This document shows, piece by piece, positions 44,133-53,799 of a stretch of 64,000 bases of DNA. The stretch comes from Trueperaceae bacterium (GTDB taxonomy: Bacteria; Deinococcota; Deinococci; Deinococcales; Trueperaceae): assembly GCA_020354625.1 (NCBI GenBank), contig CP070651.1, positions 1,561,519-1,625,518 of the forward strand. The letters are read 5' to 3'. Within the stretch, counting starts at the first letter, position 1; every line of letters begins with the position of its first letter. The notes beneath the pieces were generated by a model. It was not told the DNA's origin and ran no database searches. It worked only from the letters and a program-made list of their open reading frames with translations. A program made the translations under genes and the position numbers.

Positions 44133-45965
44133 GTGAAGATCCTTAGCGTGAAACTCTGGCAAAATGTAGTGGTGGCGGTTCTGATCGCTGTCCTTTTTGG
44201 GATGGTGTCCGCGCAGCCGTTGGTTCGCGAGGCGCGTTACGGTGGCGGAACTGCCGAGGCGCAGCAAGGTGGCACGTTGGTGCTCGGCACCGTGGACTTG
44301 CCGACCACCTTCAACCCCTTTACGGCCAGGATCCTGTCCGACGCCTTTCGTATCAACATCTTGTTGCCGGCGCTGGTGGCTTTCAATGGGGCCAATCTGA
44401 GCTACGGTTGCTATGTGTGTTCGGATTTCGAAATTTCAGACGACGGTACTGCGGTGACGTACACGCTTCGTGAGGGCGTGCTTTGGTCTGACGGCGAGCC
44501 ACTGACAGCAGAGGACATCATGTTCTCGATCGAGCTCCACGCCAACCCTGACATCAACTCCCGCAACATCTCGAAGTTCGCGCTCGGTGGACAACCTGTC
44601 GTCTGGGAGCAACTCGATGAGAACACCCTCGTGCAGCGGATGCCGCAAGTCGACGCCGCCGCGCTCGATCTCGCCAACTTCCCGATCGTTCCCGAGCACG
44701 TTTTCAGGCCGGTCTTCGAGGCCGATGGCGCGGCTGGGGTCCAGGAGATCTGGAACGTCAACACTGATCCGAGCGAGTTGGTCGCCGCTGGGCCGTTCAA
44801 GGTAAAAGAGTTCCGCATCAACGAAGAGCTGGTGTTGGAGAGAAACCCCAACTATTTCGTTCAGGACGAAGCCGGAACCCAGCTCCCTTACTTGAATGAA
44901 ATCCGGGTCAAGACCGGAGCCGATTCCAACGCCCTCTTGGCGCTGTTCTTGGCGGGAGAGCTCGATCTATTCCAGGCCGAGCTGATCGACGAGGTCGTGG
45001 GAATTCGCGATGCCATCGATGCCGGCCGTGTCGACGCCGTGTTGCTTCCCAATGCGGCCTTTACGGCGGTGACCTCGACCGTGCACCCCAACTTCCAGAA
45101 CCAGGATCCCTTCTTGACCGAACTCTTCCGGGATGTACGCTTCCGGCGGGCGATTTCGCACCTCATCGACCGGGAATCGATCATCGAGCTTGCGCTCGGT
45201 GGCCTCGGTACGCCGCTCCACGGTCCCTTCAGCTCGGGCAACACGCGTTTTTACAACGAGGATGCGTTTGTAGAGGGCGAATCCAAATTCTCGTTCGACC
45301 CCGAAGCGGCCGCCGCACTCTTGGCGGAGCTCGGCTTCAGCGAGCGTAATGCCGACGGTCTGTTGGTGAATTCTGAAGGGCGGACCATCAGCTTCAACAT
45401 CCTCGGAAACGCCTCGGAGCCGGTGCAGCGTGTGGCCGGCCAGATCGTTTCGGAAGATATGGGCGCGGCGGGTTTGGACGTGACCATCACCATCGCCGAC
45501 ACCGGTAGTGTGGTGGCGCCTGCGATGCGCAACTTCGATGAGGATGGCAACCGGACCTTCGACTTCATGTTTACCAACTTCGGCGGGGTGGCCGATCCAC
45601 CGACACGGCGCAACCTCTACGTCCTCGACGGGCGCGCGCGACTGTGGAACCTGCCGCTTCCGGGAGAGTCTGCACCTCAGCGGGTCGAGCCGTTCGAAGT
45701 CGAGCTCGCCGATCTGGCCAACAAGGCGCTGGCCACCTTCGATGAAGCGGAGCGCCGTGAGATCTATACCGAGTTCCAGCGCATGGCAGGGGCGAACTTG
45801 CCACTCATCTACATGTACACCCAGGGCCTCAACTTCGCTCGCTCCAACCGCGTGGGCAACACGCAGGATCAGCTCGAGGACCCGATCTCGTCGTTCGAAG
45901 GGAGTCAGAACGGCTTCTTCGGCCAGATCATCAACTTCATCGACAGCGTGTATATCCGGCAGTAG
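44133..45965 (+). CDS. Peptide/nickel-type ABC substrate-binding protein (family 5), first
   Basis: A 610-residue solute receptor. GTG at 44133 is preceded by AGGGAGG. The signal peptide ends near residue 27 (MVSAQ). Family 5 landmarks are YTLREGVLWSDGEPLTAEDIMFS, DVRFRRAISHLIDRESII and the C-terminal MYTQGLNF. Ligands of this family include di- and oligopeptides, opines and plant-derived amides. There is no permease immediately after it; the permease pair at 53.8-56.0 kb is a likely partner because the other receptor here has a pair adjacent. A hairpin follows the stop. Confidence 0.9.
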   Translation: MKILSVKLWQNVVVAVLIAVLFGMVSAQPLVREARYGGGTAEAQQGGTLVLGTVDLPTTFNPFTARILSDAFRINILLPALVAFNGANLSYGCYVCSDFEISDDGTAVTYTLREGVLWSDGEPLTAEDIMFSIELHANPDINSRNISKFALGGQPVVWEQLDENTLVQRMPQVDAAALDLANFPIVPEHVFRPVFEADGAAGVQEIWNVNTDPSELVAAGPFKVKEFRINEELVLERNPNYFVQDEAGTQLPYLNEIRVKTGADSNALLALFLAGELDLFQAELIDEVVGIRDAIDAGRVDAVLLPNAAFTAVTSTVHPNFQNQDPFLTELFRDVRFRRAISHLIDRESIIELALGGLGTPLHGPFSSGNTRFYNEDAFVEGESKFSFDPEAAAALLAELGFSERNADGLLVNSEGRTISFNILGNASEPVQRVAGQIVSEDMGAAGLDVTITIADTGSVVAPAMRNFDEDGNRTFDFMFTNFGGVADPPTRRNLYVLDGRARLWNLPLPGESAPQRVEPFEVELADLANKALATFDEAERREIYTEFQRMAGANLPLIYMYTQGLNFARSNRVGNTQDQLEDPISSFEGSQNGFFGQIINFIDSVYIRQ

Positions 45966-45980
45966 GCACGCGAGGTGTTG

Positions 45981-46008
45981 GGGTGTGGAGGGCTAGCCCT
46001 CCACACCC
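45981..46008 (+). terminator. Strong hairpin after the first receptor gene
   Basis: GGGTGTGGAGGG (45981-45992) and CCCTCCACACCC (45997-46008) make a perfect 12-bp stem with a CTAG loop. There is no T-run, so it may stabilise the receptor mRNA rather than stop transcription fully. Confidence 0.6.
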
Positions 46009-46043
46009 TGGTATTAGACGTTCAGACGGAGTTTTCGGTATGC

Positions 46044-46826
46044 ATGGGGGTACAGGAGACGGTGTGGCTTGAAGGCAAAGTGGCTGTGGTAACCGGCGCT
46101 GCATCGGGTATCGGACGTGCCACGGCAGAGCGTTTTGCTCAAGAGGGGGCGAAGGTGGTCCTCGGCGATGTAGATCACGCTTTGGGAGAAGGGGTCGCCT
46201 CCGGAATCAGGGCGCTCGGTTATGAGGCCCAGTTCGTCAAGACCGATGTCAGCGTGGAGTCTGACGTCGCCGCGTTGATCGAGACAGCGGAGCACAGTTA
46301 TGGGAGACTCGACACCATCTTCAACAACGCGGGGATCGAGCAGCCCGTAACCCCATCCGACCAAGTGAGCGCGGAGCTCTTCGACCGCGTGATCGGTATC
46401 AATCTCAAGGGTACCTTCTATGGCTGCAAGCACGCCATCGGGGCGCTGAGGCGGAGTGGTGGTGGCACCATCGTCAACAACAGCTCGGTCAGCGCCTTCG
46501 CCAACGTGGGTGGGAACGTGTCGTATGCTGCCTCCAAGGGGGCGGTAATGTCGCTTACCCGCGTCCTCGCCCTCGAGCTCGCAGCGGAGAACATTCGCGT
46601 CAATGCCATCTGCCCAGGTGTCATCGACACCTCGATGAACCGAAGAAACCTCGACCGCTCGAGCGACAAACCAGCGGTTGAGAAGCGCTGGATGGCGGCG
46701 ACCCCCCTCGGCCGGATGGGACCCCCGGAGGAGGTTGCTCAGACGGTGCTCTATTTGGCGTCGAGTATGTCGTCGTTTACCACCGGTATCGGCCTCTTGA
46801 TCGACGGCGGCCGGGTGGCGACCTGA
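46044..46826 (+). CDS. Short-chain dehydrogenase/reductase 1
   Basis: A 260-residue classical SDR oxidoreductase. It has the NAD(P) motif TGAASGIG, the NNAG segment, the catalytic Ser/Tyr/Lys of NNSSVSAF and SYAASKG, and PG followed by the substrate-loop. Asp in LGDVDH suggests NAD(H) preference. ATG 46044 gives MGVQET; the GTG at 46062 has AGGAG at only 3 nt, so it is less likely. Overlaps the next gene by one base (TGATG). Confidence 0.85.
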   Translation: MGVQETVWLEGKVAVVTGAASGIGRATAERFAQEGAKVVLGDVDHALGEGVASGIRALGYEAQFVKTDVSVESDVAALIETAEHSYGRLDTIFNNAGIEQPVTPSDQVSAELFDRVIGINLKGTFYGCKHAIGALRRSGGGTIVNNSSVSAFANVGGNVSYAASKGAVMSLTRVLALELAAENIRVNAICPGVIDTSMNRRNLDRSSDKPAVEKRWMAATPLGRMGPPEEVAQTVLYLASSMSSFTTGIGLLIDGGRVAT

Positions 46827-47569
46827 TGGGGCGCCTCGACGGTAAGGTGGCGATCGTTACGGGTGCGGCCCGCGGTATTGGCCGTGCCGTGGCACGCCGC
46901 TTTGCGGAGGAGGGGGCGATCGTCTTCGGGGCTGACGTGGTCGCCGACGAACTCGAGCACGAGATACAACGCCTCCAGGAGCGTGGGTACCGAGCGGAAG
47001 CCGTACCGACGAACGTGGCCTCGGCTGAAGAGGCCCAGGCGCTCGTGGATCGGGTGTTGGCTGAAACCTCGAAGGTAGACATCCTCGCCAACATCGCCGG
47101 TATCATCGTGGAAAAGTTCATTGAAGATACTGCGGTGGAGGAGTGGGACCGGCTCTTGGCCGTCAACTTGCGGGGGCCGTTTCTGTTGTGTAGGGCGGTG
47201 GCTCCCTCGATGAAGGCAGCCGGCAAGGGTGCCATCATCAACGTGTCGAGCCGTGCCGGCGTCCTCGGCTTTGCTACCGAGACCGCCTACTGTGCCTCCA
47301 AGTTCGGCATCGAAGGGTTGAGCCGGGCGCTTGCGGATGAACTCGGCCCGCACGGGATCGCCGTCAACTCGATCACCCCAGGTGTGCCGACACACACCTC
47401 GATGAGCGAGCAGACCTACGGCCCCGAGCAGCGCAAGATTTGGCGGGATCCGGAGGTGATCACTCCGGCGTTCGTCCAGCTGGCCTTGCAAGTCCCCAGC
47501 GGGATTCACAACCAGTATGTCAACGCCTTCGAGCTATCCGAGAGGCTTCGGGCCGAGGGGTGGCGATGA
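46826..47569 (+). CDS. Short-chain dehydrogenase/reductase 2
   Basis: A 247-residue SDR with TGAARGIG, the NIAG segment, the active Ser of NVSSRAG and TAYCASKFG. An Asp in FGADVV again suggests NAD(H). It shares the operon with SDR 1, and the two differ enough (about a third identical by eye) to act on different steps or to form a heteromer. The last 30 residues diverge from the common SDR end and are probably the substrate lid. Confidence 0.88.
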   Translation: MGRLDGKVAIVTGAARGIGRAVARRFAEEGAIVFGADVVADELEHEIQRLQERGYRAEAVPTNVASAEEAQALVDRVLAETSKVDILANIAGIIVEKFIEDTAVEEWDRLLAVNLRGPFLLCRAVAPSMKAAGKGAIINVSSRAGVLGFATETAYCASKFGIEGLSRALADELGPHGIAVNSITPGVPTHTSMSEQTYGPEQRKIWRDPEVITPAFVQLALQVPSGIHNQYVNAFELSERLRAEGWR

Positions 47570-47615
47570 TGGGTGGCCTGGCGACGGTAGGCCGGCTTTC
47601 AGCAAAGGGGACGAA

Positions 47616-48839
47616 ATGCAACTCTTTCTAGTCGACAAGCTCATCGACGGCACCGGCGGGGAGCCGCTCGAGCAAGCGGCCGTGGTGGTAGACGGCGGTC
47701 GCATCACCACAGTGGGCAGGCAAGCCGACATCGGTGTCCCTGAGGGTGCCGAGATCCGACGCGGTGCCACCCTGATTCCCGGTATGGTCGATGTTCACGT
47801 GCACCTCGCCTACAGCGGCATAGCCCACAAGCGTGCGTTTCGGGCCGAGGCTGTCGATATGGCCTATCCGCTGATGGCCTTGCGGGCAGCAGCCCACGCA
47901 CGAGACACGTTGAGGGCGGGGTTCACGTCTGTACGCGATCTCAACGCTCCGGGAGGGATCATCATCGATCTTCGCGATGCGGTGAACGCCGGTTACGTGC
48001 CAGGGCCGAGGATCAAGGCCTGCGGCTTGGGTTTGAGCGTGACCGGCGGTCATATGGATCAGCCCGGTTGGGGCGATCACGTCGTGCTCGATGCGATGAC
48101 TTGTGTTTGCAACGGCCCCGAGGGCTTTCGTAGGGGGGTGCGGGAGCAGGTCAAGCGGGGTGCAGATCTCATCAAGATCAACGTCTGCGTCAGTTCGGTT
48201 CGCGACCTCGCCGCACCGTACCAACAAGAGATGACCGACGAAGAGATCCAAGCCGCCTGCCAAGAAGCGCACATGCTGGGACGTACCGTCTCGGCGCATA
48301 CCTCCGGCGGGCCTGCCATCGCCACCGCGGTGCGGGCTGGGCTCGACACGGTCGAACACGGCCACTGGATCGACGAAGAGACAGCCGACCTGATGGCCGA
48401 ACGGGGAACCACGTACGTGCCTACTCTGCTGGTCAACGAGCGGAACTTCGACTTTTCGAAAGAGGAGATGGGCGCCACCGATGCCAGCTGGCGCTGGCTC
48501 GAGCTGTCGCGAGAGGCCAAGTGGGAGAGTTTGGATCGTGTGAGAAAGGCCGGTGTCAAGGTCGCAGTAGGGACCGATGCCGGGTTCATGTTGCCGCACG
48601 GTAAGATGAACGCGATCGAGATCGAGTTGCTGGTCCGTGGCGGTTACACCCCGCTCGAGGCTGTTATGGCCGCGACCAAGACCGGCGCCGAGGCGTTGGA
48701 TCTCGAGGGGGTCGGCACGATTGAAGCAGGCAAGCTGGCCGACCTGGTACTCGTTGACGGCGATCCACTTCTAGATATCAAGGTATTACAGGAGGCGTCA
48801 AAACTGCGCGTTTTCAAGGATGGAACGGAGGTGACTTGA
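47616..48839 (+). CDS. Imidazolonepropionase-like amidohydrolase
   Basis: A 407-residue metal-dependent amidohydrolase. ATG 47616 lies after AAAGGGG. The metal site is VDVHVHLA (about residues 56-63), followed by the bridging lysine KINVCVS (about 189), SAHTSG, VEHGHW and the catalytic Asp of VGTDAGF. This subgroup includes prolidases of the Sgx9260/Cc2672 type, which cleave N-acyl or N-terminal dipeptides, and hydantoin-type enzymes. It sits between two SDRs and the second receptor. Confidence 0.87.
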   Translation: MQLFLVDKLIDGTGGEPLEQAAVVVDGGRITTVGRQADIGVPEGAEIRRGATLIPGMVDVHVHLAYSGIAHKRAFRAEAVDMAYPLMALRAAAHARDTLRAGFTSVRDLNAPGGIIIDLRDAVNAGYVPGPRIKACGLGLSVTGGHMDQPGWGDHVVLDAMTCVCNGPEGFRRGVREQVKRGADLIKINVCVSSVRDLAAPYQQEMTDEEIQAACQEAHMLGRTVSAHTSGGPAIATAVRAGLDTVEHGHWIDEETADLMAERGTTYVPTLLVNERNFDFSKEEMGATDASWRWLELSREAKWESLDRVRKAGVKVAVGTDAGFMLPHGKMNAIEIELLVRGGYTPLEAVMAATKTGAEALDLEGVGTIEAGKLADLVLVDGDPLLDIKVLQEASKLRVFKDGTEVT

Positions 48840-48883
48840 AGTTCGGACCGCCACGGAAGTGTAAGCTACAGAAGGAGGAAATG

Positions 48884-50464
48884 ATGAATCTACGCTCGAT
48901 GGTATTGGTTCTAGTCGGTTTGATGTTTGTGACTGGGGCGTTCGCCCAAGACGGTCTCACCGTCATCTGGGGTGAAGACCGCGCCGATCACGCGACCCTC
49001 GACCCGCGGGTAACGCAGTCGCGGCACGAAGAACAGATGATTTTGCAGATCTTCGACCAGCTGATCGCCCAAGATGAAAACGGTAATATATTCCCCGGCC
49101 TGGCTGAGTCGTGGGAGGTGTCGGATGATGGCCTCTCCTGGACCTTCAATCTCCGTCGGGATGTGACCTTCCACGACGGTACACCCTTTACGGCCGAGGC
49201 GGTCAAGTTTACCTTCGATTCCATTCAGGACCCCGAACTCGGCTCCCAGGGAGCCATCGATATCTTGGGTCCCTACGACTCGACCGTGGTGCTCAATGAG
49301 TTCACCGCTCGCGTCAACTTCAGGCGCCCCTATGCCTCGGCGTTGACTGCCTTTACCGAGACCGAGTTGTCGATCGTGAGCCCCACTGCCGTTCGCGAGC
49401 TCGGTAACGACGGCTTCGCCCGCAACCCGGTCGGTACTGGCCCGTTCAAGTTCGTCGAATGGGAAGCGGGGCTCCGCGTGGTGCTCGACCGCAACGAAGA
49501 CTACAACTGGGCCCCAGAGTTTTACAATAACGAAGGCCCATCCCAGGTGGAACGGGTCATCTTGCGCTTCATCCCCGACGCGAGTACCCGCGTGGCAGCG
49601 CTCGAAGCGGGTGAGATCAATATCGCCGACCTCATCACCCCACTCGACCTGCTGAACTTCGAATCCAGCGACAGATTCGTGGGACAGGCCGCCAACGTTG
49701 CCGGCTTGCCCTTCAGTATCATGTTCAACACCACCCGTGGCCCCTTCCAAGACATCCGGGTGCGCCAGGCATTCATGCACGCCGTGAACCGCCCGGTGTT
49801 AGCCGAAAACCTCTTCTTCGGCTTCGCTGACGCCGCCTACGGCCCCTTGAGCGCTTCCACGCCGAGCTACTGGGCGGGTGTCGAGGAGCTTTACGGTTAC
49901 AACCCCGAGGGCGCGATGGCGCTGCTCGAGGAAGCCGGCTGGGTCGATACGGACGGCGATGGCATTCGTGAGAAAGATGGCGAGGAGCTGTCGCTCTTCT
50001 TCCCGGTTTTGCTCGAGCCGGATACCGCGGTGGCCGTGCAAGGTGAAGTTGCCAAGGTCGGCTTCGATCTCAAAGTAGAAAATGTGCTCAAGGCCCGCCA
50101 GGATGAACTCATCTTCGCAAACGACTACGACCTCCTGGTGATCCGTTGGGTCTCCAACGATCCAGGCGTGTTGATCATCCCCTTCCATACCCGTAACATC
50201 CCTGCGCCAGGCAAATTTGCGTTCAACTGGGCCCGCTGGAGTGATCCTACCCTCGACCAGCTGCTCGAAGACGCCGAAGCTGCTACCTCTCCTGACGAGC
50301 GTACCCAGCTCTACGAAGAGATTCAGACGATGATCATGGACGCCGCCATCTTCTTCGCGCTGCACAACCAAGTCCAGATGATCGGCCACACTTCGGAGAT
50401 GTCCGGATTCCGGTTCGCTCCGGGGAACTGGCAAGTACGCTTCTACGACGTATCGGCGAACTAA
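48884..50464 (+). CDS. Peptide/nickel-type ABC substrate-binding protein (family 5), second
   Basis: A 526-residue receptor. Two ATG codons in tandem follow AAGGAGG; ATG 48884 has the better 5-nt spacing. The signal peptide ends near residue 21 (GAFAQ). SWTFNLRRDVTFHDGTPFTAEAVKFTFD and DIRVRQAFMHAVNRPVLA are the family-5 landmarks. It differs from the first receptor over most of its length and is followed by a hairpin and a DppB/DppC-type permease pair, its evident partner. Confidence 0.92.
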   Translation: MNLRSMVLVLVGLMFVTGAFAQDGLTVIWGEDRADHATLDPRVTQSRHEEQMILQIFDQLIAQDENGNIFPGLAESWEVSDDGLSWTFNLRRDVTFHDGTPFTAEAVKFTFDSIQDPELGSQGAIDILGPYDSTVVLNEFTARVNFRRPYASALTAFTETELSIVSPTAVRELGNDGFARNPVGTGPFKFVEWEAGLRVVLDRNEDYNWAPEFYNNEGPSQVERVILRFIPDASTRVAALEAGEINIADLITPLDLLNFESSDRFVGQAANVAGLPFSIMFNTTRGPFQDIRVRQAFMHAVNRPVLAENLFFGFADAAYGPLSASTPSYWAGVEELYGYNPEGAMALLEEAGWVDTDGDGIREKDGEELSLFFPVLLEPDTAVAVQGEVAKVGFDLKVENVLKARQDELIFANDYDLLVIRWVSNDPGVLIIPFHTRNIPAPGKFAFNWARWSDPTLDQLLEDAEAATSPDERTQLYEEIQTMIMDAAIFFALHNQVQMIGHTSEMSGFRFAPGNWQVRFYDVSAN

Positions 50465-50474
50465 GCCTGTTTCT

Positions 50475-50504
50475 AGAGGGTCTCCCTATCTGGGGAGACC
50501 CTCT
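50475..50504 (+). terminator. Hairpin after the second receptor gene
   Basis: AGAGGGTCTCCC and GGGAGACCCTCT form a perfect 12-bp stem with a TATCTG loop; TTCCTC follows. Probably partial, raising receptor over permease levels. Confidence 0.75.
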
Positions 50505-50611
50505 TCCTCATAAAGCCAGGATGAATGGGGAGTGTCTATTAGGCTGTTCGTAGCCCTCTCGTTTCATCTCCTTGTCACTATCATTCAACCCTTAGGGTTC
50601 GAGGAACCGCG

Positions 50612-51541
50612 ATGCTTCGCTATTTAATTCGGCGCGTGATCGGTGTGATCCCGGTGTTGTTCATCTCCTGGAGCTTGATTTTTTTCGTGCTGCAGCTCAC
50701 GCCTGGGGATCCGGTGAACCTGATGCTCGCCGGGCGCCCAGCCTCTGAGGAGGTGCGCGAGAACACCAGAAGGTTGCTCGGCTTGGATAAGCCGGTTCAT
50801 GTTCGCTACATCAACTTCCTGTGGAAGGCGGTACGTGGAGATCTCGGCGATTCCTATCGGACACGCCAGCCGGTCATTACTGAGATCTCTGCCCAGCTCA
50901 GGCCGACACTCGAACTGGCGGCCGGCGGGCTGGTCATCGGCCTCTTGTTTGGGGTGTCCTTGGGTGTCTTGTCGGGGATCCGGCCCAACTCCTGGTGGGA
51001 CACCGGGGCGATGGTGTTTGCGCTGGCCGGTATCTCGATGCCGAGTTTCTGGAGCGCCATGCTCCTTATCTTCTTTTTTGGACTCAAATTGGGCTGGTTT
51101 CCGATCGTGGGTGAAGGACTTCCCGCGCTGGTGATGCCGGCCTTTACCACCGGTTTTTTCTTGGTCGGGAACCTCGCCCGCCTGATCCGCTCGAGCATCC
51201 TGGAAGTGATGACCGAAGACTATATTCGCACCGGTAGAGCCAAAGGCCTTGGCCACTGGAAGGTCGTGTTCAAGCACGCGCTCCGCAACGCTATGATCCC
51301 TCCCGTGACCCTGCTGGGGGTGCAGTTCGCGCTGCTGATCGGCGGGGCCGTGATTACCGAAACCGTCTTCGCCCGCCCGGGTCTCGGCCGGCTTCTGGTC
51401 ACCTCGGTGCTAAACAAGGACTTCCCCATGGTGCAGGCGCTCGTCGTCTATACCACCAGCGCCTATATCATGCTCAATCTGATCGTCGACGTGCTCTATA
51501 GCGTTATCGATCCGCGGATCCGTGATGCGAGGTCGGTATGA
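50612..51541 (+). CDS. ABC transporter permease, DppB type
   Basis: A 309-residue permease with six TM segments. The first helix starts at MLRYLIRRVIGVIPVL; the EAA-type loop includes YIRTGRAKGLGHWKVVFKHALRNA, the usual BPD_transp_1 signature of the peptide group. The stop overlaps the next gene by 4 nt. Confidence 0.93.
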   Translation: MLRYLIRRVIGVIPVLFISWSLIFFVLQLTPGDPVNLMLAGRPASEEVRENTRRLLGLDKPVHVRYINFLWKAVRGDLGDSYRTRQPVITEISAQLRPTLELAAGGLVIGLLFGVSLGVLSGIRPNSWWDTGAMVFALAGISMPSFWSAMLLIFFFGLKLGWFPIVGEGLPALVMPAFTTGFFLVGNLARLIRSSILEVMTEDYIRTGRAKGLGHWKVVFKHALRNAMIPPVTLLGVQFALLIGGAVITETVFARPGLGRLLVTSVLNKDFPMVQALVVYTTSAYIMLNLIVDVLYSVIDPRIRDARSV

Positions 51542-52425
51542 GCGTCGAGCTGGTCCAACAGACGGGGGTTTCATCCGCCAAGCCGAGGTGGCGTAAGGTC
51601 GTCCGTCAGCTGGTGATGAACCCCGGCGCTTTTATCGGCGCCCTCATCTTACTGGTTCTCGTCTTCGGTGCGCTTTTCGCACCTTGGATCGCTCCTTATG
51701 ACTGGAATGAACAGTGGGTCGGACCGCGCTTGGCCCCCCCCAGCACCGACCACTTTTTTGGAACCGACCGCTTCGGTCGCGACGTCTTTTCGCGCATGAT
51801 CTACGGGGGGCGCTTCTCGCTGTCGGTGGGCATTGCCACGGTCCTGTTCTCGATGATCATCGGCAGCCTCTTCGGGGTCTTTATCGGCTATACAGGTGGC
51901 CGGGTAGACCATTTCGGGGTTATGGCAATCGATGTGATGCTAGGCTTTCCCCCGATCGTGCTGGCCATCCTCATCGTGGCGGTATTAGGCGTGGGCTTAC
52001 CCAATGTGGTGGTGGCCGTCGGCATAGCCGGTATCCCGCGCTTCGCCCGGGTGGTAAGAGGGGCGACGCTCGCCATCAAGGCGCGCCCTTTCGTCGAGGC
52101 GACCCAAGCGATCGGAGCCGGTCACTTCAGGGTGATGGTCTGGCACCTCATCCCGAACGTGCTGCCGACCATCACGGTCTTGGCAACCCTAAACCTGGCG
52201 GGTGCTATCATCTCGACCGCCTCGTTGTCGTTTCTAGGGCTCGGTGCGCAACCGCCCACGCCGGAGTGGGGCGCCATGCTCTATCAGAGCCGGGAGTTCT
52301 ACCGCTTTGCACCGTGGAACATGATCTTCCCAGGCTTGGCCCTCTTTCTATCGGTCATGTCGGTCAACTTGATGGGTGACCGGCTCAGCGAAGTTCTCGA
52401 CCCACGCGTCTCGAAGGGACACTGA
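51538..52425 (+). CDS. ABC transporter permease, DppC type
   Basis: A 295-residue permease, with the FGTDRFGRDVFSRMIYGGR entry motif of the DppC group and the EAA loop FVEATQAIGAGHFRVMVWHLIPN. It pairs with the preceding permease; no DppD/DppF ATPases are near. Its stop is 3 nt before the M20 start. Confidence 0.93.
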   Translation: MSVELVQQTGVSSAKPRWRKVVRQLVMNPGAFIGALILLVLVFGALFAPWIAPYDWNEQWVGPRLAPPSTDHFFGTDRFGRDVFSRMIYGGRFSLSVGIATVLFSMIIGSLFGVFIGYTGGRVDHFGVMAIDVMLGFPPIVLAILIVAVLGVGLPNVVVAVGIAGIPRFARVVRGATLAIKARPFVEATQAIGAGHFRVMVWHLIPNVLPTITVLATLNLAGAIISTASLSFLGLGAQPPTPEWGAMLYQSREFYRFAPWNMIFPGLALFLSVMSVNLMGDRLSEVLDPRVSKGH

Positions 52426-52428
52426 GGC

Positions 52429-53790
52429 TTGCAAACGGTACTCGATTTCATCAGAACTCACCGAGACGAAGCGGTGCGCGACCTGCAGACCTTGCTCCGC
52501 CAGCCGAGTATTTCGGCTCAGAAGGTGGGGCTCGAGGATTGTGCCCGGCTCCTCAAAGATCAGATGGTACGTGACGGCATCGCCGACACGCAGATCCTGC
52601 CCACTGACGGGGGTCCGGAGGTGGTGGTCGGGCGGCTTCTCAACCCAGACGCAAAGCACACCTTGCTCTGTTACGGCCACTACGATGTACAGCCACCCGA
52701 ACCCATCGAAGCCTGGGATTCAGACCCCTTCGCAGCAGAGATTCGCAACGGGGTGATCTATGCACGGGGGGCTACCGACAACAAGAGTGGCTGCCTGGCC
52801 TTCGTCAAGGCGGCCAAGGCCTTCATGGCAGTCCGTGGGGCCCCTCCCGTCAACTTGGTGTTCTTGTTCGAAGGGGAGGAGGAGGTGGGCAGCCCCCACC
52901 TCGAGGATTTCGTGCTCAAGCATCACGACCTGCTCCGTTGCGATGCGTCGATCGGGTTGGATGGGGGGGTGCACCGGACCTCACTAAAGCCCGAGGTGCA
53001 GCTCGGCATCAAGGCGATCCTCTACGTAGAGTTGCGGGTACGGGGGCTCAAGACGGATATCTGGTCCGGGCGCGCCCAGACGGTGAAGAGCCCGGTGTGG
53101 CGGCTTATTCAAGCGCTCGCCGGCATCTTCGATCCCGATAGCGGTCAGGTACTGATCGACGGTTGGTACGACGACTGGCTCGAGCCCGAAGAAGACGATG
53201 TACGCTTTCTCCATGACGAGGCTCGTACGTTCGATATGGAGGCATACCGGCAGCAGTTGGGTGCCACCCATCTCAGTACGAGCGACCCGATCGAGCTTTT
53301 GAAGCGCGCCCACTACGGTGCCAGCGCCAACATCTGTGGCATCCAAGCGGGCTACACCGGATCTGGCGGCAAGACCATCGTACCTGCCGAGGCGATGGCC
53401 AAGCTCGATTTTCGTTGTCCACCCCGGCTCGAGCCGGAAAGGCAACTCGAGAAGTTGCGTAGTCACCTGTTGCAGCGTGGCTTTGACGACATCGAGCTAA
53501 CCGTTCACACCGCGAGGAAGAACCCTTACAAGGTGTCGAGCCGCGAAGCGATCAGCCGGGCGACCTTTCGCGCTGCCGAGCGGGTCTTCGGGACCCAGCC
53601 CGTGGTGTACGGCGTTTCGATCCAAGGGATCATCATGCTCCATATCCCTCACCCTGCGGTTCTTTCGGGGTTCGGAGCGCCCGAGAACAACCTGCATGCC
53701 CCCAATGAGAACATGCCTGTCGACCGGTATATCCAGGGGATCGAGTACGCTGCGACCATCATGGAAGAGTACGCTTCAGAGGTGGAGTAG
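52429..53790 (+). CDS. M20 family dipeptidase/carboxypeptidase
   Basis: A 453-residue zinc peptidase starting at TTG 52429 after a CTGAGG sequence. The metal site is GHYDVQP with the following D in GATDNKSG, the catalytic FEGEEEVGS, the lid, and IPHPAVLSGFGAPENNLHAPNEN at the C-terminus. The family removes dipeptides or N-acyl dipeptides. It is placed between the two permease pairs, consistent with intracellular hydrolysis of an imported substrate. Confidence 0.91.
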   Translation: MQTVLDFIRTHRDEAVRDLQTLLRQPSISAQKVGLEDCARLLKDQMVRDGIADTQILPTDGGPEVVVGRLLNPDAKHTLLCYGHYDVQPPEPIEAWDSDPFAAEIRNGVIYARGATDNKSGCLAFVKAAKAFMAVRGAPPVNLVFLFEGEEEVGSPHLEDFVLKHHDLLRCDASIGLDGGVHRTSLKPEVQLGIKAILYVELRVRGLKTDIWSGRAQTVKSPVWRLIQALAGIFDPDSGQVLIDGWYDDWLEPEEDDVRFLHDEARTFDMEAYRQQLGATHLSTSDPIELLKRAHYGASANICGIQAGYTGSGGKTIVPAEAMAKLDFRCPPRLEPERQLEKLRSHLLQRGFDDIELTVHTARKNPYKVSSREAISRATFRAAERVFGTQPVVYGVSIQGIIMLHIPHPAVLSGFGAPENNLHAPNENMPVDRYIQGIEYAATIMEEYASEVE

Positions 53791-53799
53791 TAGTCCCCC